A stretch of 64,000 nucleotides of DNA from positions 1 through 64,000 of the forward strand of contig JBGVGI010000012.1 of NCBI GenBank assembly GCA_045121595.1. Reading direction: 5' to 3'. Shown piece by piece: positions 50,492 through 60,387 of the stretch. A model generated the notes under the pieces. That model did not search any database. It worked only from the letters and a program-made list of their open reading frames with translations, and was not told where the DNA came from. This DNA is from Fumia sp045121595 (GTDB taxonomy: Bacteria; Bacillota; Clostridia; Oscillospirales; Ruminococcaceae). The position numbers and the translations under genes are program-made. Each line of letters starts with the position of its first letter. The first letter of the stretch is position 1.

Positions 50492-52549
50492 TTAAATTTT
50501 TCTTAAATATCCTTCTAAAACTATCATACCGTCTTCGTTCTTAACGTATTTGGCACTTGTACGGACAGGATGATTATTCCATTTATACTCAAACTGCAAA
50601 ACCTTTTTATCCGAAAGCAGTCTGTCAACACATTCGCTGATAAAAGGCATAAAATCCTTTGAAATACCTTTCATCCAGTGTTCAAAGCATTCTGACGGAG
50701 TAAACTTACGGTCGACTTCCAAAATTTCTTCAAGTGTCTCGTCGATATGCATCTCATAACGGGATTTTTCTCTGTCCATACGGATTACGAAAAGCCCTAC
50801 CCCGTTTTCTCTTAAAATATCCTTGGGGTCGAAATGTATAATACCCATCTTTTCCTTGAACTCATAAATTTTCTGAATAAAATCTTCACGGTTTTTAAAT
50901 TCATTAGTGTCACCGTTAAGATAGGTTTTCTCAATACCCTCTGCCGTTGTGGGTTTATCAAAAAGATATCCCTGGAACAAATCGGGGTAAAGTCCCTCTA
51001 AAATCGCAAGTTCTCTTGTACTTTCAACACCCTCACAGCAAACGTCTATATAGTTTGCTTTTGCAAACTCGATAAGGTTGCTTATGAGTTTGTAGTTGTA
51101 AGTCCCCTTTTCGATACCGCTTACGAAAATTCTGTCGATTTTGATTTCGTCAACCTTCATCTGCTTTAAGTAGCCGAGGTTTGAATATCCCGTACCGAAA
51201 TCGTCTATCGAAAAATGAACTCCGTATTCTTTCAAAAATTTAAGAACCTGTGCAAAATGTTCGCTCTGGTGAAGCTCAACGGACTCTGTAATTTCAACGG
51301 TAAGCGCATCTGCAGGAAAATCGTATTTTTCTAAGACTTCAACGATTTTCTCACCGATAAGCTTATCTTCAAACTGCACGGTTGAGAAGTTTACGCTTAC
51401 AGAAAGCTCAGGGTTTACCTTTCTCCATTCTTTACACTGTTTTATGGAGGTTTCAAGTACCCAGAGTCCCACCACGTCAATATACCTGAACTTTTCAAGA
51501 ACAGGGATAAACTCGTCGGGGAAAACCCTTCCTCTTCTCACAGAATCAAATCTTAAAAGTGCCTCAATACCCGAAAGCTTATAGCTTCCTGCTTCAACCT
51601 GAGGCTGATAATAAACTTCAAAGCCTTTGAAGTTATTATCAATGCTTTCCTTCATATCTTCTAAAAGCTCAAGCTCTGTTAGCTTTTCTAAAAGGTCTGA
51701 CTCCGAGAAGAATTCAATGGTATCTTCTACACTTTCCTTCGCCTTTTTAAGAGTTAAGTTCAAAGAGTCGATAAGCTGACCTACGTCGGGGAAAATTTCC
51801 TTGCTTATCGGCACCGCACTCGCATTGAAGGTACATCTTTCGTTAAATAAATCAGAAATTCCTTCAAAGATTTTCTTTACTTCTTCTTCACTCTCGGCAT
51901 CAGTAACAAGTGCAAAGTCGGTGTTATTTATGTGGTATGCCGTTACAACGCCCTCATAATTTTCAACCGTTTCGCCGATTTCCTTCAAAAGCGAGTCACC
52001 GTATTCCCTGCCGTGACTTAAGTTAATGGTAGCAAGGGAATCAACGTCAATAAGCATAAGATAGCCTTTGCTCTCTTCAAGCTTTTCAACAAGGTCCTCA
52101 CGGAGCTTTGCTTTATTCCAGAGTCCTGTAAGAGGATTAAATAGATGTCGTAAAGCCTCTTCCGAAACACGGCCTATCATAATAAAGGGGTTGCCCTCTT
52201 TATCCTTGATAACGTTTCCGTGACAGTTTATCCAGACTCTTTTGTTATCCTTTGTAATCCAACGGTAGTTTAAGTTGTGGGTGTCCTTTTCACCGTTTTT
52301 AATAGCAATAAGGTCGTCTTCAACAAGCTTTCTGTCCGCAGGATAAATAATGTCAAGCATTGCCTTGGTACTGTTTGTGCCGTCTTCTTCGGCTATAAGA
52401 TTATATTTTTTTGATACGTTTCCGAAAAATCTGTTGATGTCCTCTTTTATCTCCCAGATAAAGAAGAAATCTTCGGTCGTCTGGCTTATTGCATCAACAA
52501 GCTTAAGCGTTGTTTCAACGTTTTCTTCGTTTTTAAAAAACCTATCCAT
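50492..52549 (-). CDS. PAS - degenerate GGDEF - EAL phosphodiesterase
   Basis: A 685-residue cytosolic protein predicted to break down c-di-GMP. Residues about 15-110 are a PAS_3 domain (YRWITKDNKRVWINCHGNV). Residues 120-270 are a GGDEF-like domain whose active site reads NNTDF, so it cannot make c-di-GMP and may only bind GTP. The EAL domain at 290-545 keeps all catalytic residues: GIEALLRF, VEITES, SIDDFGTGYS, KIDRIF and CEGVES. A second PAS-like domain closes the protein. The start is the ATG at 52549 within the end of DUF4956; an 8-base overlap couples them. Confidence 0.9.
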   Translation of the reverse strand: MDRFFKNEENVETTLKLVDAISQTTEDFFFIWEIKEDINRFFGNVSKKYNLIAEEDGTNSTKAMLDIIYPADRKLVEDDLIAIKNGEKDTHNLNYRWITKDNKRVWINCHGNVIKDKEGNPFIMIGRVSEEALRHLFNPLTGLWNKAKLREDLVEKLEESKGYLMLIDVDSLATINLSHGREYGDSLLKEIGETVENYEGVVTAYHINNTDFALVTDAESEEEVKKIFEGISDLFNERCTFNASAVPISKEIFPDVGQLIDSLNLTLKKAKESVEDTIEFFSESDLLEKLTELELLEDMKESIDNNFKGFEVYYQPQVEAGSYKLSGIEALLRFDSVRRGRVFPDEFIPVLEKFRYIDVVGLWVLETSIKQCKEWRKVNPELSVSVNFSTVQFEDKLIGEKIVEVLEKYDFPADALTVEITESVELHQSEHFAQVLKFLKEYGVHFSIDDFGTGYSNLGYLKQMKVDEIKIDRIFVSGIEKGTYNYKLISNLIEFAKANYIDVCCEGVESTRELAILEGLYPDLFQGYLFDKPTTAEGIEKTYLNGDTNEFKNREDFIQKIYEFKEKMGIIHFDPKDILRENGVGLFVIRMDREKSRYEMHIDETLEEILEVDRKFTPSECFEHWMKGISKDFMPFISECVDRLLSDKKVLQFEYKWNNHPVRTSAKYVKNEDGMIVLEGYLRKI

Positions 52550-53213
52550 GATATTCACCGTTATACTGAATAAGTGTAGCGTCACTTACACCCTCAATAT
52601 TCCTTATCTTATCCATAAAGAACATATCGTTGTTTTTGCAGTATACTTCTACGGCCATTTCTGTTACTTCTTTTCTTACTGTTTTTGATTTGATGAAATA
52701 TTTCATTTTACCGAATGCTCTTAAAATGTTATCCCCTGCTTCGTCACCTTCGTAGTGGATAACGGCAATATAAATTCTGCCCTTCTGCTGACGGTTATAG
52801 AAAAGCATAATCATAATAATCATAACCGCTGCAGTGAGTACAACGAGAAGATACATCTTCGCACCCGAGGTGATACCCGTTGTAATCGCCCAGAAGAGAT
52901 ACAAAAGGTCAAGCGGGTCTTTTACTGCCGTTCTGAAACGGATGATAGAAAGAGCACCGACCATACCGAGTGAAATAACGATGTTTGTTGAAATTGCAAG
53001 TGTTACCATTGCAGTAAGAATCGTCATACCAACGAGCGTTACCGCAAAACTTCTCGAATAGATAACACCTGTGTAAAACTTGCTGTAAACGAAATAAATT
53101 ACAGCACCCATAAAGATTGCTGTCAGAAGTCCAAGCAGGATGGTTGCAATACTTGCACCGTCAAATGCACCTGACTCAAGGACTGACTTTTTAATAAGAT
53201 CCTGTACGCTCAA
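52542..53213 (-). CDS. DUF4956 membrane protein
   Basis: A 223-residue protein with four membrane helices (about 20-40, 48-70, 75-95, 105-130) and a cytosolic ferredoxin-like domain. The family motif VISLGMVGALSIIRFRTAVKDPLDLLYLF, near residues 74-102, with the arginines of IRFRTA, is conserved. It is regularly found beside VTC-domain and CotH-kinase genes, as here, which suggests a shared pathway of unknown product. It starts with TTG behind AGGGGGAAC and overlaps the EAL gene. Confidence 0.87.
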   Translation of the reverse strand: MSVQDLIKKSVLESGAFDGASIATILLGLLTAIFMGAVIYFVYSKFYTGVIYSRSFAVTLVGMTILTAMVTLAISTNIVISLGMVGALSIIRFRTAVKDPLDLLYLFWAITTGITSGAKMYLLVVLTAAVMIIMIMLFYNRQQKGRIYIAVIHYEGDEAGDNILRAFGKMKYFIKSKTVRKEVTEMAVEVYCKNNDMFFMDKIRNIEGVSDATLIQYNGEYHG

Positions 53214-53225
53214 AATTTGTTCCCC

Positions 53226-53942
53226 CTAATTGTCAAAATAGTATTTAAAGCTGTTCATATACTCGGTTTTTTCATAACAGAGTACGTATTTTGATACCGC
53301 AGTAAATTCCGAAGCTCTGTCGGGAAGGACGTCCCTGACAAACTGCGGTAAAAACTCGGTAAACTTTACTTCCATAACGCATTTCCCGGGTTCAAGTACC
53401 GGAAGTGCGGGGAGCGTCTTGTCGAAAATATCAAAGCTTCCGACTGCCGCCCTTACGTCCATATCAAAGGTGATACGCACCGTACCTTCGTCTAAAATCC
53501 AGGGTTCTCGGTCGTAGTCAACGATGGTACGCGGTCTCATCATATTACTTACACATTCAACGTAGAACTCACGGAGTAAATTTTTATCACTCTTTAAAAG
53601 GAATTCATAATCACCGTCGATTATCTTATAAACTTCCTCTTTTGTGAGCTTTGCCGCTTCTTTAAATATGTAAGCGCCGAACTTTTTCTTTCTTTCAAGC
53701 TTGATACTGCCGTCTTCGCAGTTATAAATCCTGATGCGGTATTTCTTTCTTTTTAAAACACCTGCGTCTTTTTCTTCGTAGGCTGTGTTGAAATAGTCGT
53801 CGAAGTAAAGACTTCTTATCATATAACCGCCGTTCTGGGCGTGTTTGTCAAGTTGTAAAAAAGGCGAAAGTCGTTTACAGATGAGTTCTTTCTGTGCGGT
53901 ATTTATAAGGTATTTCCACTCATTTCTGTATTTTTCCGCCAT
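53226..53942 (-). CDS. VTC-domain protein (polyphosphate polymerase-like)
   Basis: A 238-residue protein of the VTC/CYTH-like tunnel fold, which in the yeast Vtc4 polymerises polyphosphate from ATP. It keeps the expected charged tunnel: NEWKYLI near residue 6, IRSLYFDDYFNTAYEEK near 41-57, KRKKYRIRIY near 62-71 and SIKLERKKKFG near 76-86. Late acidic-lysine VMEVKFTEFLP near 202 follows. It may make polyphosphate or add phosphate to a polymer; the second is favoured by its CotH neighbour. The start is the ATG behind CGGAGGTCGTT, which overlaps the cotH stop region (2-base gap). Confidence 0.88.
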   Translation of the reverse strand: MAEKYRNEWKYLINTAQKELICKRLSPFLQLDKHAQNGGYMIRSLYFDDYFNTAYEEKDAGVLKRKKYRIRIYNCEDGSIKLERKKKFGAYIFKEAAKLTKEEVYKIIDGDYEFLLKSDKNLLREFYVECVSNMMRPRTIVDYDREPWILDEGTVRITFDMDVRAAVGSFDIFDKTLPALPVLEPGKCVMEVKFTEFLPQFVRDVLPDRASEFTAVSKYVLCYEKTEYMNSFKYYFDN

Positions 53943-53943
53943 A

Positions 53944-55686
53944 CTAAACGACCTCCGTAATCTTGCCTTCAGAATCAACAAGGAAGGATTTAGTACCGTA
54001 AACCTTACCGGTTTCAACAATGTAAGAGTCGAAAGCCACCTGACTGTAACCGCTTTCGTTATACGCTTTTATACGCACGAAATACTGACCTTTCGGAAGC
54101 TTATCAAACTCTGTAACAGGAACAACAAGGTTTTCTTCCTTTAACACCATATTGTTAAAGTAGCAGTCTTTTGCAAGTTCAAAGGAATAGGTGAGGTTTT
54201 CACCGTTAAAATCGTATGAGGGGTCCCATTCAAGCTCGTATTTTCCGTCTTTAAACTGCGGAACACCGATATAAAACGGCAACGGCTTTTTGAAAGACTC
54301 TTTATACATATTATAGTTTAAGTCAATTTCGGTTGCTAAGTTTCTGGTAACGTAATCGTACTGACTCTGTGTAAGAGGTGCATATATCAAATCACGTCCG
54401 CTGTACAGATAGGGTTTTACAGTTGCGGTGTATCCTGCAACCATACCGTTGATTCTCTCGGTGGTAAGGTATCCTTTAAGGTCCTCAACTGCCTTATCAA
54501 GAGCATCTCTGTAAAGCTCAGTTTTCAAAGCACGTCTAAATAAAATGTTACCCCAGTAGTTACTGACACCTGTTTCCCACTCAACGTAGTCGCTTCGTTT
54601 GACCATTTCATATTCAACTCGTTTAAGCATACCGTCAAGGTCCCACGGCAATATGTAAAAACGTTCTATGTTCTGGGGGCTGTAAAGGTAGAAGTTTCGG
54701 TTCTGGGTATCAACGTTACCCATTAAAATCTGAAACGCCATCCAGTACGCCATATTTTCAATATCAAAATGCTCGTTTAAAATATCTTCCATCGGAATGG
54801 AATAATCGTTGATTTTTTCCAAAATCTTTATAAGCTTGGAATGGTCGTCGTCACCCTTGACTTCAAGGATTTCTTCAAAAGCCTTGGCATCGTAGGTCGG
54901 GTCGTCAACAAGCTTTATGATATCCTCATAGCGGTAAAACTCACAGGTGTTTACCTTATAAAGGTGTCCTCGCTTATCAAGGCCGTGTGCCGCAAGGGCA
55001 GTTTTGTTAAGTTGTTCAACCTGGGTGTAAAGTCCGTAATCGACAAATTTGGCATCTTCACTTTCGGTTAAATCCTTGACGTAAAGATGAACGAATGTAG
55101 TTCTCAGACTGAAAAGCTCATCGATACCGCGAAGCAGGTCAAATCCTAACTTGTTTCTGTAACGAAGTCCCTCTGTCTGGTGCTTGTTAAGAGCAATGGT
55201 CGTCTGCCCACGCCAGTCGCCTTCGTTATCTTTTAATTTGATTTTGTAGTTTTTCTGTGGTGACTTACTCGAAGTCTGACCTCTTATCTGTACTGTACAG
55301 TTGGGAGAAAGCTGTCCGTAACCGAGTTCACCTTCAACTAACCCGTCCTCGTTGCCGACCTGTAAAAGTCCTGCAACCTTGTATCTGTCAACTCCCCATT
55401 CGTCGTAATCGTAAGCGGAGTAGGTGTTGACCTCCTCCCAGGTGTGGTCGGTACCCTCACCCGAGTTACCCATAGAAACGGTAAGATACATCGTAACAAC
55501 CTCTCCGTCTGTCTGGGAATTATAGAGTAGATCCTTATCCCTTATATGAATTCCCTCGTCTCCTTCCTTCTGGACGGAAACCACGGTACCCATATTGGAC
55601 TGTTTAACCTCCTCAGGGACTACGTTACACCCTGTAAAGCAAAATACTGTACAGACTGTCAGAATAAGTGATATAAGCTTTTTCAT
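53944..55686 (-). CDS. CotH kinase family lipoprotein
   Basis: A 580-residue secreted lipoprotein, signal peptide ending in VFCFTGC at residues 14-20. The CotH protein-kinase domain runs about 130-420. The ATP and magnesium signatures are VDYGLYTQVEQLNK near 210, then MGNVDTQNRNFYLY near 312 and ILPWDLDGML near 337. A Fibronectin-III-like segment and beta structure follow at the end. Spore coat CotH phosphorylates coat proteins; CotH kinases outside sporulation are less known. Being surface-anchored beside the Pel genes, this one may phosphorylate a matrix or wall protein, but the substrate is unknown. Starts two bases after pelG. Confidence 0.88.
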   Translation of the reverse strand: MKKLISLILTVCTVFCFTGCNVVPEEVKQSNMGTVVSVQKEGDEGIHIRDKDLLYNSQTDGEVVTMYLTVSMGNSGEGTDHTWEEVNTYSAYDYDEWGVDRYKVAGLLQVGNEDGLVEGELGYGQLSPNCTVQIRGQTSSKSPQKNYKIKLKDNEGDWRGQTTIALNKHQTEGLRYRNKLGFDLLRGIDELFSLRTTFVHLYVKDLTESEDAKFVDYGLYTQVEQLNKTALAAHGLDKRGHLYKVNTCEFYRYEDIIKLVDDPTYDAKAFEEILEVKGDDDHSKLIKILEKINDYSIPMEDILNEHFDIENMAYWMAFQILMGNVDTQNRNFYLYSPQNIERFYILPWDLDGMLKRVEYEMVKRSDYVEWETGVSNYWGNILFRRALKTELYRDALDKAVEDLKGYLTTERINGMVAGYTATVKPYLYSGRDLIYAPLTQSQYDYVTRNLATEIDLNYNMYKESFKKPLPFYIGVPQFKDGKYELEWDPSYDFNGENLTYSFELAKDCYFNNMVLKEENLVVPVTEFDKLPKGQYFVRIKAYNESGYSQVAFDSYIVETGKVYGTKSFLVDSEGKITEVV

Positions 55687-55688
55687 AA

Positions 55689-57128
55689 CTATCTCCTTTC
55701 AAGGAATGCGCCGACTCTTGTAAAAAAGCCTGAGCGGTCTTCGGCTACAAGCGGTTGCACCGCCAGAATATAATAAGGCAGACGCTTTGTAAAATAATCA
55801 AGTCTTATAACCGTAACAATGGTAAATACCATTGCAGAAAGCAAAAATCCGAATCCGTAATACTCAATCGGGAAGAAGAGTGATATTACGGTGAAAACCA
55901 CCGAAGTCACTGCAAACACGGAAGTTACAAGCATCGCACCCTTGTAATCGGTAAAGTAAAGTAAAATAAGCATCAGCATATTTCCTATTGCATAAAGTCC
56001 GTACCCTACGCATAGTGTCCTGAAATATCCGCGCATAATTTCGTTGAATCCAAGCGGTAACATATCAAGTAAATATCCGCCGACTGCGATACATACCGCC
56101 GAAAAGAGAAGCTGTTTTAACGACGTATAGAAAATCTCGGTTTTTAAAGTTAAAAGCATCTCTTTTTCGGACTGTTTGATATCCGAAATAGTACCTTTAT
56201 CGTTATATAAACTATAGTGATTTCGGTATTTTGGGTAAAAATTAACTTCAACCGAAACTACAAAATTAACCGTCGTCATAAGCGCCGTCATAAAGGCAAG
56301 GAGTGCCGGAACGTCGTGCCACGGAGCACCGTAGAAAAGTCCGTGTACCTGCACACCGATTTTGGAAAACCACATAATAACAAGGTGAGCAAACATTCCG
56401 ATATTCATAAAAAGTCCTGAAAGTGCAAGATAGAAAAATGAATCGAGCCATTTCATAAAAGTAAAAGAGTCAAGGTTTTTACACGGGAAATATCTGTGAA
56501 GCAAAATCACGTTCCAGATGACCATAACCCCGTATCCCATCGTTACCGCGATAAGAAGCCCCTCAATGGGCGGTAATCCGAGCAAAAGTACGATGATACC
56601 CATAACAGTTGCCACTAAAACCGCCGCAAAAAACGAAAGAAAAATTCCTTTATAGTCTTTAATAGCGGTAAGGTAGCTCATCGCATTCCAGGTAATCGAA
56701 AGCTCGTTTACAAAGATGAACAAAAGTAATCCCTGCAAAAACGTTGCTCCCGAAAAGAGCAAAAATATTCCGTAAAGAATACTGCTTGACATCATAAGCA
56801 CAACGGTTGACCCCCAGAATGACGGGAGAATTGCTTCGTTTTTGTCTTCAAAAAGCATATCCGCAATGTAACGCGTCACAACCATCGAGAAAAATGATGA
56901 AACGGTAACCGACGCTAAAAGCGTGTAAGTAATCATACAGACAAGCAGTTCCCTTGTTCCCTTTTCTACACCGAAGTAAGAACAAAGTCCCATAATGCAA
57001 AGCAATAAAAGAACGCCCAAAAGCATCGGACCTGCGCAGATAACGGTAGCGTATCCGTAGGCTTTGGTTGTATTCAGTATACCTTTTTTTACAAACAGCT
57101 TTTTCAGTTCGAATCCGATACCTGCCAA
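55689..57128 (-). CDS. pelG: Pel exopolysaccharide transporter PelG
   Basis: A 479-residue Wzx-like membrane protein with 12 predicted helices, starting MAGIGFELKKLFVKKG, the conserved PelG N-terminus. Patterns such as SVTVSSFFSMVVTRYIADMLFE near 70-95 and YFTDYKGAMLVTSVF near 410 fit the MOP exporter superfamily. PelG pairs with PelF to synthesise and move Pel, a partly deacetylated GalNAc/GlcNAc polymer, over the membrane. The start is a TTG seven bases after AGAGGTGG, and the gene overlaps the pelF end by 25 bases. Confidence 0.93.
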   Translation of the reverse strand: MAGIGFELKKLFVKKGILNTTKAYGYATVICAGPMLLGVLLLLCIMGLCSYFGVEKGTRELLVCMITYTLLASVTVSSFFSMVVTRYIADMLFEDKNEAILPSFWGSTVVLMMSSSILYGIFLLFSGATFLQGLLLFIFVNELSITWNAMSYLTAIKDYKGIFLSFFAAVLVATVMGIIVLLLGLPPIEGLLIAVTMGYGVMVIWNVILLHRYFPCKNLDSFTFMKWLDSFFYLALSGLFMNIGMFAHLVIMWFSKIGVQVHGLFYGAPWHDVPALLAFMTALMTTVNFVVSVEVNFYPKYRNHYSLYNDKGTISDIKQSEKEMLLTLKTEIFYTSLKQLLFSAVCIAVGGYLLDMLPLGFNEIMRGYFRTLCVGYGLYAIGNMLMLILLYFTDYKGAMLVTSVFAVTSVVFTVISLFFPIEYYGFGFLLSAMVFTIVTVIRLDYFTKRLPYYILAVQPLVAEDRSGFFTRVGAFLERR

Positions 57129-58534
57129 GAATCTTCCACCTCTTTATATAAATCTCTGTATTTTGTAAGCATAATGTTGTATCTGAAATACTCGTAAGTA
57201 CGTTTCTGGGCAATCTCACCCATTTTAAGTCTTAACTCCCTTGAAGAACAGAGAATTTCCATAGCGTCTGCAAGTTTTTCCCTCTGCATGGGAGGAACTA
57301 TGTACCCTGCTCTGCCGAAGGTGTCCGAAGGTCCGCCGAGCAAAAGCTCGTTGCAGCAACCAACGTCAGTTGTAACGCATGGGCGTTTGGCCGCAAAGGA
57401 CTCAAGCACCGACAAAGGCTGCCCTTCCGAAATACTCGTGAGTATCGTAAAGTCAAGCTTTTCAAAATATTCTATAATGTTAACTCGTCCCGTAAAGATA
57501 ATCTTATCGGAAAGATTAAGCTGCTCCACGAGTGCGTAACATTCATCTGCATATTCCTGATCATCAACGCCACCCATTATATGAAGGCGTACGTTGTCCA
57601 TACGGGATGCAAGTTCAAAAAACGCATAAATCATCGTTTTGATATCTTTAATCGGTGCCATTCGTACAACTGCACCGATATCAACGATACCATCGTCCTC
57701 TTTAAGCGGAATGTTACAAAGCTTTTCATAGCTTATTCCGTTTTCAATAACACGGCATTTTGAAGCCTCACAACCCATATCAATCTGGGTAAGCATAGCT
57801 CTGTTAAAAAGCGAAGTCACCCTGAAGGCTCTGTCGTAAGTCAAGTCGGAAAGCATATAGAAAAAGTCAATCCAATGAGGTTTAAATGACCTTGCCACCC
57901 ACTTCGCCCTGATGATTTCTTCTTCACGTTCACGGGTATATATTCCGTGCTCGGTAAGAAGCAACGGCTTTTTATAGATGTAAGCCGCCATAGACGCCAA
58001 AAGTCCGCCGTATCCAGTACAGATGGAATGATACACGTCGGCTTTCGGGATTTCAGTTCCCATAAGATACAAAACGGGCAAAAGCCTTGACCTTACAGAA
58101 TGGAAAGCATCCGAAAAAGCAATATACGGAAACTCCTTTTCACAGACCTTTGTAAGAGTATCAAGGAAGCTTTCACTCTTAAGATAGGACATAGGATTTA
58201 TCTTTTTCACCTGATACATTTCAAAAAGCAAATCCCAGTCGGGTTTTCCCGAAACAACAAGCTCTGATAAGGCTTTCTTTTCCTCATCGGTAAAATTATG
58301 GTTGAAAACGCCCGAGGGCTGAACCCTTAAAGCATCGTCAAGAAACACCTGATAAACCTCCTTGACGTTAGAAGGAAGCGTATATACAAATTTATCCTTA
58401 TCGGCAGCTTTTGCACCGATTACCCACAGCACGAACTCGTGCTCGGGCATTTCATTTATGTACTGATGCATCCAGGTGGAAACGCCACCGTTAATGTACG
58501 GATAACATCCTTCCAAAATCAAGCAAATTCTCAT
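57104..58534 (-). CDS. pelF: Pel glycosyltransferase PelF (GT4)
   Basis: A 476-residue cytosolic GT-B glycosyltransferase, which polymerises UDP-activated N-acetylhexosamine into Pel. The N-terminal motif LILEGCYPYINGGVSTWMHQ is near residues 4-23. KSFDSFF-type donor binding is represented by VVRMAPIKDIKTMIYAF near 270-286, and the GT4 E(x7)E motif by ISEGQPLSVLESFAAKRPCV near 365-384. The pattern GGVSTWMHQY is diagnostic for PelF. It overlaps pelG by 25 bases and is 8 bases from the PelA-like gene. Confidence 0.94.
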   Translation of the reverse strand: MRICLILEGCYPYINGGVSTWMHQYINEMPEHEFVLWVIGAKAADKDKFVYTLPSNVKEVYQVFLDDALRVQPSGVFNHNFTDEEKKALSELVVSGKPDWDLLFEMYQVKKINPMSYLKSESFLDTLTKVCEKEFPYIAFSDAFHSVRSRLLPVLYLMGTEIPKADVYHSICTGYGGLLASMAAYIYKKPLLLTEHGIYTREREEEIIRAKWVARSFKPHWIDFFYMLSDLTYDRAFRVTSLFNRAMLTQIDMGCEASKCRVIENGISYEKLCNIPLKEDDGIVDIGAVVRMAPIKDIKTMIYAFFELASRMDNVRLHIMGGVDDQEYADECYALVEQLNLSDKIIFTGRVNIIEYFEKLDFTILTSISEGQPLSVLESFAAKRPCVTTDVGCCNELLLGGPSDTFGRAGYIVPPMQREKLADAMEILCSSRELRLKMGEIAQKRTYEYFRYNIMLTKYRDLYKEVEDSWQVSDSN

Positions 58535-58542
58535 TGTGTCAC

Positions 58543-60387
58543 CTATTTGAATGAAATTTCAACTGTATCGCTCTCAGCAGAAAGCAGATATATATCGCCC
58601 ACGTAATGTGTAAGCTCTCCTCCCTTTACTTCACCGGGAGTTTTATTGTTAAATCGCATTAAAAATTGTGCTTCATCATAAAAGCCTTCAATTTTTACCG
58701 TCATATGGTCATCGAAGATTTCCCTTTTGGGGGAAACAGCAACAAATCTTGAAACCGCCGCCGACATCTCAGACCCCGTAAAGTTTCTGATATTCGGTAC
58801 TGCGGTGTACATCCAGTTAAGATAGTCGTCAAAGCTCTGGCAAAGCTTTTCCCAGCCAAGCTCGGCACCACGGTCGGGGTCAAGCGCATCGTCAGGGTGG
58901 GTAAAATAGTTGTTTGCAAGATGTAAGTTAAGCTCGGATATTGCCGCCATCTTCATATAATCTGTAAGGTTACAACCTGAGATAATACGGGGCTGGTCGA
59001 TAATTCCGTCTTCGGCTACGTCATATTCCTGAGTACACGAAAAGTCAAGATGCGCATCGGCAAAATAAATACCCGAAATCGTCTTGATATGCGGATATTC
59101 CTTTGCAAGTAACGCCCTTCCCTCTTTTGAAAGAAGGTTGGAAGGCGGTACGTAAACCGACATCTCAACGTCAGGGAAAAGTGTATCACAAAAATCAACA
59201 AGGTGGTCAAAGCCTTTCTTCATAGCAGAATAGCTTTCCCAGGTTTTGTAGTCGTAAAGCCCCTGATAATCACAGTTATCAAAGCAAAGCGGCTGATGGT
59301 TATATCCGTGATATCCAATCTCTCCACCTTTTCTTAAAAGCATATTGCCGAAATTCAAGAATGTACCCGTATCAGGCTCTGCATCGGTAGTGCCGTCAAC
59401 GTGGTCATCGTAGCTTTCAATAGCAAGACCCGTGTATTTCATACCGTATTTATCGGCAAGATTCATCATATCCTGCCACCAGATGTTGATATAAAAATCA
59501 CGGATTGTGGTATTATAGTCACGTTGTATGTACTCACTGTTACCGCTTGGAATCTGTGACGGGAAGTCGTCAAGGTAGTAACACGCCCCGTTTATAACGG
59601 GATAGATAAAAACGTCGGTAAGAAGGCTTAAAGAGGCGGTATAAAAACCTCTGTACGCCTTTTCGATAAGACCGATATTATCAACTACAAAAGCACCTTT
59701 TCCGTAGTTTGTCTTCCATACCAAAGGCACGTTGTTTTCTTTGTCAATCGCATAGACCTTAACGTCTTTTGAAAGCTGTACGACTCTCGCACTTTCGTAA
59801 GGGCTCGGTACGTCAAAACTCGTTCCACCGCCAAGCATAAACTCAGGCTCAACGTATATTTTTTCAACAACGTGATATTCATAAGAAGAATCGAGTATTC
59901 CTAAATCGTGCTCGATAACCGATGAATAGGGATTTTTATCAATAGTGAGCGGGAAAAGCACCTGACCGCCGTCACGCACGTAGTTACTGAGTGTTATAAC
60001 GTCATCACCAAGAGGCTCTAAATCCGACATAAAGACGATAACGTATTCGTAATTATAAAAATTGGGAACACTTGACACAGACAAGTCAACCTCATCCCTG
60101 CCTATCTTCATATCGTTCATTATGAGGACAAACTCCGCCATAATATCTTCATTGTCTTTTTTACTGCCGTCATACAAAAAGAGAGCATTTTTCTCTACCT
60201 TTGAAACCGCTTCCGCTTTTGTAACCAGATACTCGTCGGGCATAAAATCAAGGGCAGTACCGGCATAGGTGTACCTGATACCCGAAAGCTCGGTAAACAA
60301 AATAAAAGTAATGATAAAAAAGACAAAAACTATCGCTAAAATACCCTTGTAACGGAATTTTATAAATTTTTGCTTTATTCTTTCCAA
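58543..60387 (-). CDS. PelA-like deacetylase (DUF2194)
   Basis: A 614-residue membrane-anchored protein (signal anchor about residues 15-35). A flavodoxin/amidotransferase-like DUF2194 domain spans about 45-270. A NodB-type deacetylase domain follows: ACYYLDDFPSQIPSG near 275 supplies the aspartates, and GEIGYHGYNHQPLCF near 355 the HxxxH pair. PFAM-type late motifs LSVYVPPSNLLSKEGR and YFTHPDDALDP complete it. It corresponds to the deacetylase part of PelA/PelDA in Gram-positive Pel loci, which exposes amines on Pel. The glycoside-hydrolase module of Pseudomonas PelA is not evident. Confidence 0.86.
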   Translation of the reverse strand: MERIKQKFIKFRYKGILAIVFVFFIITFILFTELSGIRYTYAGTALDFMPDEYLVTKAEAVSKVEKNALFLYDGSKKDNEDIMAEFVLIMNDMKIGRDEVDLSVSSVPNFYNYEYVIVFMSDLEPLGDDVITLSNYVRDGGQVLFPLTIDKNPYSSVIEHDLGILDSSYEYHVVEKIYVEPEFMLGGGTSFDVPSPYESARVVQLSKDVKVYAIDKENNVPLVWKTNYGKGAFVVDNIGLIEKAYRGFYTASLSLLTDVFIYPVINGACYYLDDFPSQIPSGNSEYIQRDYNTTIRDFYINIWWQDMMNLADKYGMKYTGLAIESYDDHVDGTTDAEPDTGTFLNFGNMLLRKGGEIGYHGYNHQPLCFDNCDYQGLYDYKTWESYSAMKKGFDHLVDFCDTLFPDVEMSVYVPPSNLLSKEGRALLAKEYPHIKTISGIYFADAHLDFSCTQEYDVAEDGIIDQPRIISGCNLTDYMKMAAISELNLHLANNYFTHPDDALDPDRGAELGWEKLCQSFDDYLNWMYTAVPNIRNFTGSEMSAAVSRFVAVSPKREIFDDHMTVKIEGFYDEAQFLMRFNNKTPGEVKGGELTHYVGDIYLLSAESDTVEISFK

